14,386 bases of DNA from DATJUF01 sp035524095 (GTDB lineage: Bacteria; Desulfobacterota; Binatia; Binatales; Binataceae): NCBI GenBank assembly GCA_035524095.1, contig DATKPK010000079.1:1-14386 (forward strand). Reading direction: 5' to 3'. The notes beneath the pieces were generated by a model. It searched no databases, was not told the origin of the DNA, and saw only the letters and a list, made by a program, of their open reading frames with translations. The first letter of the stretch is position 1. The number at the start of each line of letters is the position of its first letter. This document shows, in pieces, positions 1 to 8,015 of the stretch. Made by a program: the position numbers and the translations under genes.

Positions 1-3000
1 AGCGCTCGCAAATCGCCCATCAGCCGATTGATCTCGGCTGCGCGGCGTTCGCGTCCACGGGCCAGAACTTCTATCGTCGAATCGTTCGCTGTAGCGTCGA
101 GCAGGATCGCGCACAAGCGGGTTCGTGCCTCCCGCAACTCGACCGCGAGGTCATTGGCCGCGCGCCTCTCCCATTGGTCGTCGGTGGTGATAGTGTCGAT
201 AGCGCTTTCAAGAGTCGCAAACTCTATATGGCGGCTTAAATCGAAATATGGCCGGGCAACCTGTATTGGATCGAGCCCGCGCGCGAAGCTCAAGTGCAGG
301 ATGTTCAGCAGATGGCCGGCGAAGGCCAGCCGGGCTAATTGATGGGCCGACTGCTCGTGCTGAACTGAAGTGCGCATCTCACGGTATGTGCGCTCGAAGC
401 GCGCGCGCTCGCCAGCCATCAGAAATTGCTCGAAGCTCTCCGCTAAATGATCAAACGCTGGCTGATACCGATCGACCTCAGCGCCCAACGCGGCGGCTGG
501 GTCGGTATGCGTGACCGCCCACGCCGACCCGCGATGGCCAGCGTCACCCAGTGCCAGAAAGGCGGCGATATCAGAATCAGCGGTCAGCCCCACGGTGTCT
601 TCCCGAATCTGTTGTGCCCGCTCAGCAAGCTTGAGCACACCCGACGCGAACAGCCATCCACGCAACGCTTCTTCGGTCTCGACGCCGTAGTCGCGCGTTA
701 AGTTGAAGATGAATATGGAGCCCGCGATATCGACCAATTCATTGACCGCGCGAGTGGCGATGAGCTCTCGTCGGAGACTGTGGCGCGGAATGTCCGCAGC
801 GAACGCCTCGGCAATCCGCAGTGGAAAATAAGGCGTTAGAAAACGCGCCGTCATGTAGTCATCGGCGGCAAGATCGGAGTGGGCGAGACGCTCGCTCAAA
901 TCGATTTTGGTATATGCCGACACCACTCCGAGTTCTGGTCGCGTCAGACCGGCGAAGTTCGCACGCCGTTGCGACAGCTCCTCATGGCTTGGAACGACGT
1001 TTTCGGCACGGCGAATTATTCCTTGCTGTTCGAGCGCGGTAACGTGATCACGAAACAGGTAGATTCGCGTTCGGCTGCGGGCCTGTTCCAGGCTCAGTGA
1101 CAAGGCCTGATCGCGGTTGTCACGAAGAACGCTGGCGGCAATGTCCTCAGCGGCGCCGGCGATAACGTGGTTGCGCTTGGAGTTGGAGAGCGATCCCCGA
1201 GCGACGGCTGGCGCCAGCAAAATCTTTAGATTCACCTCGTGGTCCGACATATCGACGCCCGCCGAGTTGTCTATCGCGTCCGAATTGATCCGTCCGCCTG
1301 CCAGCGAGTATTCGATACGCGCCTTCTGCGTGAAGCCGAGATTGCCGCCTTCGACAACGATTTTGCATCGCAGTTCGGCGGCAGCGATCCGGCAGGTGTC
1401 GTTCGCGTGATCGCCCACTTCAGCATTAGTCTCGTGCGATTCCCGCACGAACGTGCCGACACCGCCGTTATAGAGCATCTCGACGGGTGCGCGCAGGATC
1501 GCCTGCACCAGGCTGTCGCCATCGAGTTCGGCGGCGTCGCATTTGAGGCCGGCGCGCACCTGCGGCGTCAGCGCGATCCGCTTCTCGCCCCGTTTGAAGA
1601 CGCCACCTCCGGCGCTGATTAGCTTGGGATCATAGTCGGCCCATTGGGAACCTGGCTTTTCATATAGCCGCTTGCGCTCTGCATAGCTGATTTTCGGATC
1701 GGGATCGGGGTCGAGAAAAATGTGCCGATGGTCAAACGCCGCGATCAGTTTGAGGTTGTCAGAGTAGAGCATCCCGTTGCCGAAGACATCGCCCGACATA
1801 TCACCGATGCCCACGACCGTAACCGGAAACCCGTGAACCAGATCGCGCCCCATCTCGCGCAGATGGCGCTTAGCCGATTCCCACGCACCCCGCGCCGTGA
1901 TCCCCATCTTCTTGTGGTCGTAGCCATGCTTGCCGCCCGACGCGAAGGCATCGCCCAGCCAGAAGCCGCGCGTTTCCGCGATATCGTTCGCGATGTCAGA
2001 AAACGCCGCCGTACCTTTATCGGCCGCGACGACCAGATAGGGGCCATCAGTATCGAGGATGCGGACGTTTGCCGGATGTACGATTTTGCCCTCAACGATA
2101 TTATCCGTCAGATCGAGCATCGCATTCATCAGCGTCGTATAGGCCTCGACGACTTGAGCTTGAATCGCAGGCACCGGAGTACCTGCGCGGCCAGGACGTC
2201 CCTTGACGATGAATCCACCCTTGGAACCGATCGGCACGATGATCGCGTTTTTGACCGTCTGCGTCTTCATCAGCTCGAGAATTTCGGTGCGATAATCGTC
2301 CGGACGATCGCTGAACCGAATACCGCCCCGAGCGATCCGTCCAGCTCGCAAATGACATCCTTCCATCCGCGGGCTGTTGACGTGGATTTCGTAGAGCGGC
2401 GCCGTATCGGGCAAGTTTGGAATTAACTGGCTCGCGAACTTCAGTGTGATGTAGTGGCTCGGTGTGGCGAAAAAATAATTGGTTCGGACGGTCGCTTCGG
2501 CCATCGCGAGCAAGGTACGGGCGAAGCGATCATCGCCGATATTGTCGACGGCCGCGCATTGGTCGAGATAGGCCGCGCGAAGTTGCGCCGCTTTGACCCC
2601 ATCGTGAAGGACGACTGTAGGCGTGCCTTTTCCGTCGCCGTTAGAGCTTTGAGCCTCCGTCGTTTCACGCGGATCGAGGCGAGCTTTGAAAAGATCGACG
2701 AAGATGCGCGCCAGGCTGGGATGGGCGATGAACGGACGGCGGGCCGCAGGCCGCGCCGGCGTCAGGCGCATCTGAAAGGCGGCGGTCAGGTAGGCTCGAA
2801 TCAAAGCTACTTCACGCCAGGCGAGTCCAGCCCGCACGGTCAGAGCATTTAGCGGATCGTCCTCGGCTTGACCGATCCGCACCGCCACGAGCGCGTCGGC
2901 AATCAGGTCAAAACCGGGCATCGCCGGCAACGGCTCGCCGGTCAGGCTCAGCACCCGGAACGATTGAAAGAAGGTTGGGCGCGGCTTGCCATCGACTAAC

Positions 3001-4748
3001 GGCCTGAGCTCGTGAGCGTCCTCGCTGATTACCGAGATCCCGAAGTTCTGCAGCACCGGCACGAGTTCAGACAGAATCGGCGCCTCGCCGAGTTCATAGA
3101 GCTTCAGCAGGCACGGCGCGGCATGACCGGCTGCGCCGGGTGGCGGATCGATATAGACACTGAAATTGGTGCCGGTCTTAAGCTGCTCCTCGAAGCGTAC
3201 GATTTCGTTCAGCGCCACATCGGGGGTTGAGCTGCCCTTGTAGTCGGCATTGAAGGCCGTAAGCCATCGCGCGGCTAGATGGTGGCCCTCGATTTGCCCA
3301 AAGCGCTCCAGCAGCCGCTCGCGCAGGACCTCTTCCCAGGTGCGCGCCAGCCGAATCGTATCCGCTTCCATCGCCGCGACCGCTGCCGGTCCCGGCAGCT
3401 CGGCGGCATAGCAGAAGTGCAGCCGCGCGCTATAACCCTCGCCGATCGCTAGATGGTAGTAGATCAACTTGCCGTTCAGGCGCGCTGCGAGTGCGTTCTG
3501 GATCGCCACGCGCACGTCGGCTGAGAAATGCTCGCGCGGCATGATCACCATCGCGACCACGTTGCCGCGCACCGGATCGGATTGGAGGCTGAGCCGGACA
3601 TCATCCTCCCGCTTCGTCTCCATCACGAGCCGGAGTTGGGCGCGCAATTCGGGCACGCGGGCGCGGAACAGTTCTTCCTTTGGGAAGCTGTTAAAGGCGG
3701 CGGTCAACTCCTTGTAGTCGTGCGATCCGGGTTCGGCGCCCTCTGCCTCCAGCACTTCGGCAAGCTTGGCGCGCAGTACTGGAATATGCTGCGCCTCTTC
3801 CGCGTACGCCTTGGAGGTGAACAGGCCGATGAAGCGATCCATCGCGACCGGCTCACCGCGCGGCCCCGTCCGCCGGATCGTGATATCGTCCATCAGGGCG
3901 CGCCGATGAACCCTCGATTCCGCGCGCGCTTTCCCGATAATTAAGGGTGAGCCGTCGAACAACAGCGTGCGCATGTCAGGGTCCATCACATCAAGTGGGA
4001 CTGGCACCGCATAACGTGAGCGTGCTTCATCTCGCAGGATACCCAGGCCGGAGGCCGGCGTGACGCCGAGCGATCGCCGTCCCTCATGATTCGACACGCT
4101 GTAGTTGCGGTAGCCGAGAAACACGAACCCGCCGTTGACGAGCCAGCGCAGGAAGTCGCGGACCTCGACCAGGCCTCGGCGCGCCGAAGTCTCCTCGCAA
4201 ATTTTCAAGGCGCGCGCGGTCATCGCATGAAAGTCCTCAGTGGCGCGCCCCACTTCCGTCAATATTTCACTTAGATCCTTGCAAATCGCCTCAAGCCCCA
4301 GCTTGCCGGGTATCAGATCGATCCAGCTATAGGTGTATGATTCGGGGCGTTCAGCCGCAGTCGCCTGCTCGAAGGAGATCAATTCGCCGGCCTCGTCGCG
4401 TACGGCGTGAAAGACCGGATGTAGAATCATCCTGACCGGAATCGAATGCTTGCGAAAATATTCGAGGATACTGTCGACGATAAAAGGCTGATCCGGTGTC
4501 AGGGTCTGCACGGCCGCCGTGCCCGGCGCGTCAGGGGAAACTTCCGCATGAACCGCTGGAGATTCGGCCCGATATGCAAAGAAGGCGAGTGCCTGTTCCG
4601 CGAGTTGATAGCGGCGATGGGGCGGAAAGTCGTCGGCAAGGTCGGTCGGGATTCGCGCGAACAGCTGTTCCGCGAAAAGCTCTAGGCGGCGACCGTGCTG
4701 AATCTTTGGCTCGTCGGATGATTGCGCGGCTGTTGCTTCACTAGACAA
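1..4748 (-). CDS. gdhB: NAD-specific glutamate dehydrogenase, large (~180 kDa) type; C-terminus cut by window edge
   Basis: Oxidative deamination of L-glutamate to 2-oxoglutarate with NAD+, a cytosolic link between amino-acid catabolism and the TCA cycle. I read the whole minus frame in triplets and found no stop from 4748 to the left edge: 1582 residues, against roughly 1600 for this family, so only a short C-terminal tail is missing (inference). The N-terminal half (about 1-700) contains the regulatory region, including DQPFIVDSI and LHPVFHAV. The catalytic core shows ARGGIRFSDR (about 806-815), LELMKTQTVKNAIIVPIGSK (824-843, Lys843 in the GDH-like PIGSKGG loop), KKMGITARGAWE, GIGDMSGDVFGNG (980-992) and INSDAIDNSAGVD (about 1154-1166). 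These are hallmarks of the bacterial large NAD-GDH family. The start is TTG at 4748-4746 with AGGTG at 4760-4756, 7 nt upstream. The frame opens at a stop at 4808-4806 and has no ATG for about 100 residues. Many open frames on the opposite strand here are GC-codon shadows. Confidence 0.96.
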   Translation of the reverse strand, partial: MSSEATAAQSSDEPKIQHGRRLELFAEQLFARIPTDLADDFPPHRRYQLAEQALAFFAYRAESPAVHAEVSPDAPGTAAVQTLTPDQPFIVDSILEYFRKHSIPVRMILHPVFHAVRDEAGELISFEQATAAERPESYTYSWIDLIPGKLGLEAICKDLSEILTEVGRATEDFHAMTARALKICEETSARRGLVEVRDFLRWLVNGGFVFLGYRNYSVSNHEGRRSLGVTPASGLGILRDEARSRYAVPVPLDVMDPDMRTLLFDGSPLIIGKARAESRVHRRALMDDITIRRTGPRGEPVAMDRFIGLFTSKAYAEEAQHIPVLRAKLAEVLEAEGAEPGSHDYKELTAAFNSFPKEELFRARVPELRAQLRLVMETKREDDVRLSLQSDPVRGNVVAMVIMPREHFSADVRVAIQNALAARLNGKLIYYHLAIGEGYSARLHFCYAAELPGPAAVAAMEADTIRLARTWEEVLRERLLERFGQIEGHHLAARWLTAFNADYKGSSTPDVALNEIVRFEEQLKTGTNFSVYIDPPPGAAGHAAPCLLKLYELGEAPILSELVPVLQNFGISVISEDAHELRPLVDGKPRPTFFQSFRVLSLTGEPLPAMPGFDLIADALVAVRIGQAEDDPLNALTVRAGLAWREVALIRAYLTAAFQMRLTPARPAARRPFIAHPSLARIFVDLFKARLDPRETTEAQSSNGDGKGTPTVVLHDGVKAAQLRAAYLDQCAAVDNIGDDRFARTLLAMAEATVRTNYFFATPSHYITLKFASQLIPNLPDTAPLYEIHVNSPRMEGCHLRAGRIARGGIRFSDRPDDYRTEILELMKTQTVKNAIIVPIGSKGGFIVKGRPGRAGTPVPAIQAQVVEAYTTLMNAMLDLTDNIVEGKIVHPANVRILDTDGPYLVVAADKGTAAFSDIANDIAETRGFWLGDAFASGGKHGYDHKKMGITARGAWESAKRHLREMGRDLVHGFPVTVVGIGDMSGDVFGNGMLYSDNLKLIAAFDHRHIFLDPDPDPKISYAERKRLYEKPGSQWADYDPKLISAGGGVFKRGEKRIALTPQVRAGLKCDAAELDGDSLVQAILRAPVEMLYNGGVGTFVRESHETNAEVGDHANDTCRIAAAELRCKIVVEGGNLGFTQKARIEYSLAGGRINSDAIDNSAGVDMSDHEVNLKILLAPAVARGSLSNSKRNHVIAGAAEDIAASVLRDNRDQALSLSLEQARSRTRIYLFRDHVTALEQQGIIRRAENVVPSHEELSQRRANFAGLTRPELGVVSAYTKIDLSERLAHSDLAADDYMTARFLTPYFPLRIAEAFAADIPRHSLRRELIATRAVNELVDIAGSIFIFNLTRDYGVETEEALRGWLFASGVLKLAERAQQIREDTVGLTADSDIAAFLALGDAGHRGSAWAVTHTDPAAALGAEVDRYQPAFDHLAESFEQFLMAGERARFERTYREMRTSVQHEQSAHQLARLAFAGHLLNILHLSFARGLDPIQVARPYFDLSRHIEFATLESAIDTITTDDQWERRAANDLAVELREARTRLCAILLDATANDSTIEVLARGRERRAAEINRLMGDLRA

Positions 4749-4755
4749 GAGGGCA

Positions 4756-4760
4756 CACCT
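4756..4760 (-). promoter_or_regulatory. Ribosome binding site for the TTG-initiated glutamate dehydrogenase gene
   Basis: Read on the minus strand, AGGTG stands 7 nt before the TTG at 4748. It is the only Shine-Dalgarno-like sequence paired with a usable start codon between the upstream in-frame stop (4808-4806) and the first conserved residues, so it decides the start. Confidence 0.6.
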
Positions 4761-4818
4761 GAAGAGAAGAGATTCGGAGTTTGGCGCGGCGGCGGCTGTG
4801 AGCAGTCAGACTATCATC

Positions 4819-4848
4819 ATTATAGGTACGGCGGCGGCCGGCTGCCAG
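4819..4848 (-). promoter_or_regulatory. Putative sigma70 promoter of the glutamate dehydrogenase gene
   Basis: On the minus strand there is a perfect -10 hexamer TATAAT (4824-4819). It is preceded after 18 nt by CTGGCA (4848-4843), which matches TTGACA at four of six positions. It would start transcription near 4812 and give a leader of about 64 nt before the TTG start. Sequence match only. Confidence 0.5.
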
Positions 4849-4884
4849 TAAAGATTTGCATCACTGCCGCTGATAGGCCGAATT

Positions 4885-4912
4885 TGCGGGGCCGTGATTC
4901 CGAGACCCCGCA
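4885..4912 (+). other. Hairpin in the leader just upstream of the rRNA methyltransferase gene
   Basis: TGCGGGG (4885-4891) and CCCCGCA (4906-4912) form a perfect 7-bp stem around a 14-nt loop, ending 12 nt before the ATG at 4925. There is no U-tract, so a terminator is unlikely. A leader structure that modulates translation is possible but not demonstrated. Confidence 0.4.
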
Positions 4913-4924
4913 GCAGAACAGGCA

Positions 4925-6169
4925 ATGGAGATCGAAATCACCGCGATGACGTTCGGACCCTATGGCGTGGGCCATAGCGAGGGTAAGGCCGTCCTGCTAC
5001 CTGGGGTGGCGCCTGGCGACCTCGTCGAAGCGGCGGTCGTCGCCGAACGTAATGGCTACACGCTCGCGCGAGCGCAGCGTTTTTTGCGCAGCAGCTCCGA
5101 TAGGCGTGAGCCGCCGTGCCGCTTCGTACCGCGATGTGGCGGATGCGACTGGCAGCAGCTGGATTATCCCGCACAGGTCCGCATCAAGGCTGAACTGATT
5201 GCGGGGGAGTTTAACCGCGCCTTGGGTGTCGATTTGCCGCTCGAGGGCCTCGTTGAGCCTTCATCGGCAGAATTTGGCTATCGCGCGCGAATCCGTCTCA
5301 AGGTTGGACGCGACGGCTCTATCGGCTACCACGCCGCTGCAAGCAACAACTTGGTGGCGATTGACCGCTGTATGGTCGCTACGGCTGACTCGGTACCGGC
5401 TGAGTTCGCGGCGAAGCTTGGGCGGCGATGCCGTGAAATCGAGCTCGTCGCCGACCGCGGCCGCGTCGTCTTGTTGGCCGATCTGATGAAGGCTCCGATC
5501 CACGCCGACCTCGCGATCGCTCGGCAAATGGTCGAAACCGATGTTGGAGTCAAAGGCATAATCCTCCGAGGCGGCGGCGCGAGGATAATCATTGGCGATG
5601 GTGCTATCACGATTGATCTTGAGGACGGGTGCGCGATTGAGGCGGACGCCGATTGCTTCAATCAGGTGAATCGCGAGCAAAACCGCAAGCTCGTCGCCAC
5701 CGTAATCGAGATGACGGAGGCGCGCGCCGCAATGGCGGTGCTCGATCTCTTTTGCGGCGTTGGGAATTTCAGCCTCCCGCTTGCCCGCCGAGGAGCCCGA
5801 GTGACCGGCGTGGACGCCGATCCCCTCGCGATCGCGGCTGCAACTCGCAACGCCAATCGGATGAGGCTAACTGACGCTCAATTTATCCCGATGAACGCCG
5901 CCGAAACGGCGCGTTTTCTCGACCGCGCGCGCTATCGTCCTGACGTGATTATATTAGACCCACCACGTAGCGGTGCGGCGGACTTGGTCGAACTGATCGC
6001 TCGGCTCAGGCCTCCGTCAGTGGTGTACGTTTCGTGCGATTGTGCAACTCTGGTGCGAGACCTGCGCGCCTTGCACAGTTATAGCTATGAAGTTAAGCAG
6101 GTGCGCGCTTTCGACTTCTTTCCGAACACGCATCATGCTGAAGTAGCCGTGCAGGTACTATTGACTTAG
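4925..6169 (+). CDS. rlmD: 23S rRNA (uracil-C5)-methyltransferase, RlmD/RumA type
   Basis: Predicted SAM-dependent enzyme making 5-methyluridine in 23S rRNA; members of this family with a TRAM domain and [4Fe-4S] cluster are RlmD-like. The 414 residues are close to the usual length. The N-terminal TRAM domain (about 1-58) begins at IEITAMTFGPYGVG. The cluster cysteines are Cys65, Cys71 and Cys74 (C-x5-C-x2-C), with Cys149 as the likely fourth ligand. The SAM-binding motif is DLFCGVGNFSLPLA (274-287), followed by LDPPRSGA (344-351), the catalytic Cys371 in SCDCATLVRDL, and the C-terminal HHAEVAVQ with Glu405 as the family's general base. The ATG at 4925 sits directly before the TRAM domain; only a weak AGG precedes it. 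Transcribed divergently from the glutamate dehydrogenase gene. The exact target uridine (RlmD, RlmC or dual) cannot be settled from sequence alone. Confidence 0.93.
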   Translation: MEIEITAMTFGPYGVGHSEGKAVLLPGVAPGDLVEAAVVAERNGYTLARAQRFLRSSSDRREPPCRFVPRCGGCDWQQLDYPAQVRIKAELIAGEFNRALGVDLPLEGLVEPSSAEFGYRARIRLKVGRDGSIGYHAAASNNLVAIDRCMVATADSVPAEFAAKLGRRCREIELVADRGRVVLLADLMKAPIHADLAIARQMVETDVGVKGIILRGGGARIIIGDGAITIDLEDGCAIEADADCFNQVNREQNRKLVATVIEMTEARAAMAVLDLFCGVGNFSLPLARRGARVTGVDADPLAIAAATRNANRMRLTDAQFIPMNAAETARFLDRARYRPDVIILDPPRSGAADLVELIARLRPPSVVYVSCDCATLVRDLRALHSYSYEVKQVRAFDFFPNTHHAEVAVQVLLT

Positions 6170-6224
6170 GGCCAAGGCCGTTCCTAATCTAGGCGAGGGC
6201 TTTTCCGCACCTTCCCCGCCCGAG

Positions 6225-6485
6225 GTGTTTAGCAAAGCGATGCCAAAGCAGGAAAAACTAGCGCGACCGAAAATTACAATCATTCCGGGTCGTGGCGTTG
6301 CTCAAACGATCAATTATTTGTTGGAAGACCGGGACGATCTGGAATGGATCATCGCCGTTGGCCGAACCAAAAACGGCGAGCTATTTTTCTATGACACGGG
6401 CGGCGACATCGTCGAGGACTTGGGCACCCTCGAATATCTGAAGGCGCGGATTGTCAGGGCCCATTTCGGCGACGAATACGAATAA
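6225..6485 (+). CDS. Small conserved-looking protein of unknown function (86 aa)
   Basis: I do not recognise this family. The reading frame gives 86 residues from a GTG at 6225, or 81 from an ATG at 6240 (MPKQEKLARPK...). GAGG at 6222-6225 lies about 14 nt before the ATG and overlaps the GTG, so neither start has an ideal ribosome site; I slightly prefer the ATG. The protein has a short basic N-terminus, then ITIIPGRGVAQTINYLL, IIAVGRTKNGELFFYDTGGD and an acidic tail ending FGDEYE. The alternating hydrophobic segments suggest a small soluble alpha/beta fold. No cysteines, signal peptide or membrane segment. It lies 55 nt after the rRNA methyltransferase in the same direction and could be co-transcribed with it. 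It does not overlap a better gene, and its composition is protein-like. Confidence 0.65.
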   Translation: MFSKAMPKQEKLARPKITIIPGRGVAQTINYLLEDRDDLEWIIAVGRTKNGELFFYDTGGDIVEDLGTLEYLKARIVRAHFGDEYE

Positions 6486-6487
6486 AA

Positions 6488-6559
6488 GGCGACTCGGCTG
6501 ACGCTAACGGAGTGTCGCCGCGCGACTTGGGGTTGATGGGAACCGAACGTCATCAACCC
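6488..6559 (+). other. Two successive hairpins after the 86-aa gene
   Basis: Two nucleotides after the stop codon, GGCGAC (6488-6493) can pair with GTCGCC (6514-6519). A second, stronger stem follows: GGGTTGATG (6530-6538) with CATCAACCC (6551-6559), 9 perfect base pairs around a 12-nt loop. Neither is followed by a T-run, so they are not canonical intrinsic terminators. They may protect a 3' end, cause pausing, or be part of the leader of the next gene at 6623. Confidence 0.4.
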
Positions 6560-6602
6560 ATTGGCCTCCGAACCAACATGACTCTATTCCCGTAACAGCA
6601 AT

Positions 6603-6617
6603 CGAGGCTGAGCCTCG
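6603..6617 (+). promoter_or_regulatory. Compact hairpin covering the ribosome-binding region of the exported protein gene
   Basis: CGAGGC and GCCTCG pair perfectly around a TGA triloop, 5 nt before the ATG at 6623. The only GAGG in the region lies inside the 5' arm, so the fold would hide it. This could lower or regulate translation; that role is inference. Confidence 0.4.
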
Positions 6618-6622
6618 CCAAA

Positions 6623-7408
6623 ATGCCGCGAGCCGAATTCAATTTGAAGCGGCGGTTCATAGACAATTTACGTCAGACCATCAGGGCGTCCCTGAGCGCG
6701 GGGTGCGTAGTCGGAACCCTGATCGGATCGTCTGCCATCAGCTATGCAGCGGGTGGCGTCGAAGTGCTGCCGTCGCAGCAGCAACCCCAGATGCTTGCTC
6801 CCGAGCCACCACCGCTCTCCTCCCAGCATGAGCAGACGATTCCACAACAATCGGTTCCACCACCGTCGCCGCAGCAGGAAGAGACTATCCCGCCACGCCT
6901 GCCGATGGGACTCGGGTCGAACACGCGCGAGATTCCTCTCCCACAGGTCTTCCGCGGATGTTGGAGCGGTAGTGTGCCCGCAGTCGATTCGATCCAGCCT
7001 CTTCAGGAGGGGGAGCCCCCGATAATTTGGCTGACTAAACTTTATACACTCTGCTATCGCCAGACCGGAGCCAACGGTAAGTGGCAGCTCACCTTCGCCG
7101 ACAATTCCGTCGCCGACACCAATCACGCTTTCGATCAGCGCCAGGCGATCAAGGTGAAAGCAGTCACTGGCCCCGACGAAGCTGAGCTAAGCGCCTTCTT
7201 GCACTTTCGCGCTGAATCAGTCGGCCTGTTCGGGCTGCCGACCGGCAATGTGAACACGCTCGACGAACTGGCCGATTTGCATTGCCGTATAACTCCGGAT
7301 CGCGACGCGATCGTCGTGTACGCCAGCGTCTTCGTCGAAAGTAACACCGAACCCTACGCCGAAATGACTTGGCACACCCGCCTCACCCGCACCCCCGCCC
7401 CTGACTGA
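6623..7408 (+). CDS. Exported Pro/Gln-rich protein of unknown function
   Basis: Not recognised as a named family. The 261 residues begin with a long, basic n-region (KRR at 9-11), then a hydrophobic stretch (about 22-43, ending SAISYAA) that reads as a Sec signal peptide with cleavage near Ala43. Residues about 48-94 are a proline/glutamine-rich linker with an internal repeat (QHEQTIP at 68-74 and QQEETIP at 84-90). The C-terminal domain (about 105-255) contains VFRGCWSG, KLYTLCYRQTG, GKWQLTF and DLHCRITPD with Cys113, Cys144 and Cys221, and looks like a mainly beta extracytoplasmic domain. A lipobox was considered at Cys28, but the -3 residue is Ser and the hydrophobic run continues beyond it. 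Start ATG 6623 has no exposed Shine-Dalgarno. It likely acts in the periplasm or cell envelope. Confidence 0.75.
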   Translation: MPRAEFNLKRRFIDNLRQTIRASLSAGCVVGTLIGSSAISYAAGGVEVLPSQQQPQMLAPEPPPLSSQHEQTIPQQSVPPPSPQQEETIPPRLPMGLGSNTREIPLPQVFRGCWSGSVPAVDSIQPLQEGEPPIIWLTKLYTLCYRQTGANGKWQLTFADNSVADTNHAFDQRQAIKVKAVTGPDEAELSAFLHFRAESVGLFGLPTGNVNTLDELADLHCRITPDRDAIVVYASVFVESNTEPYAEMTWHTRLTRTPAPD

Positions 7409-7561
7409 GCGCGATCACAAGTTCATGACCGCATTAGGGTTTCTTCCGGCGTGAGCCTTGCAATTCTTTGTCTTCCTCGACGTGAGTTTCAATGCGCAAC
7501 GGGTCGTTCACTGACTGCCAGGTTGCGGACTGCACCGACGACTGAGGTCCACTCGGGGAGG

Positions 7562-7578
7562 AGTCATTTTCGATGACT
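7562..7578 (-). other. Small hairpin just after the Rieske gene stop
   Basis: On the minus strand, AGTCAT pairs with ATGACT around a 5-nt CGAAA loop, two nucleotides after the Rieske stop codon. There is no U-tract and only 6 bp, so it is at best a weak 3'-end structure between two convergent genes. In the rest of 7409-7580 I see no gene and no clear terminator. Confidence 0.25.
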
Positions 7579-7580
7579 GC

Positions 7581-8015
7581 TCACTCCTCGAATTCGTCAG
7601 CCGGCGGGGTCGCGTAAATCGTCCCCTCTGCGATTTCCAGCGGAACCCGATAGAGCAGCTTGCCGCACGTCTCGAACGGTCCCGCGATACATTCACCGGT
7701 CGCCGGTTCGTAATAGGCGTTGTGTGTCTGGCACATCACGTAGCGGCCTTCCTCGGCAAAAAACTGATTATCGACCCAATCGAGCGCCATCGGCACATGC
7801 CGGCAACGATTAACGTAGGCGTGGTAGGTACCCTCGAAGTTGATCAGGAAGCATTCCTCGTCAGTGCCGCGAATCGGCATCAAAAATTTCAATGATTCGC
7901 CCGGCTTGAGGTCTCCGGTGCGCGCGACGATATATCGAGTAGCGCCACGCTTGCGCGGGCGCTTGCCTCGCGGCGGACGTCTCAGCGCGGCGCCGCGATC
8001 GTGTTGCGAAGGCAT
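7581..8015 (-). CDS. Rieske [2Fe-2S] domain protein
   Basis: Predicted small electron-transfer protein or ferredoxin-like partner of an oxygenase. The cluster ligands are Cys71-x-His73 (NRCRHVPM) and Cys95-x2-His98 (VMCQTHNAYYEP), 21 residues apart, followed by GECIAGPF. This is the standard Rieske pattern. The 144 residues start with an unusual arginine-rich extension (about 11-27, RRPPRGKRPRKRG) before the fold begins at RYIVARTGDLKPGE. The ATG at 8015 lies inside the end of the upstream fumarylacetoacetase-family gene (34-nt overlap), suggesting translational coupling. No alternative start codon exists before Met46, which would cut into the domain. No oxygenase alpha subunit is visible nearby, so the partner is unknown. 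The second motif lacks the usual GPxY ending (it reads GPFETCGK), a minor deviation. Confidence 0.88.
   Translation of the reverse strand: MPSQHDRGAALRRPPRGKRPRKRGATRYIVARTGDLKPGESLKFLMPIRGTDEECFLINFEGTYHAYVNRCRHVPMALDWVDNQFFAEEGRYVMCQTHNAYYEPATGECIAGPFETCGKLLYRVPLEIAEGTIYATPPADEFEE

Noticed and set aside
1722..2426. 234-codon open frame on the plus strand
   Set aside because: Lies wholly opposite the most conserved catalytic part of the glutamate dehydrogenase; its arginine-rich composition is typical of an antisense shadow of GC-rich coding DNA.
5261..5680. 139-codon open frame on the minus strand
   Set aside because: Antisense to the well-supported RlmD-type gene; no ribosome site or recognisable motif.
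6530..6559. Intrinsic terminator
   Set aside because: The stem is good, but no T-run follows on the plus strand and none on the minus strand.
6623..6751. Lipoprotein signal (Cys28) in the exported protein
   Set aside because: The -3 residue is Ser instead of Leu/Val/Ile, and the hydrophobic stretch continues past the cysteine to an Ala-rich cleavage site.
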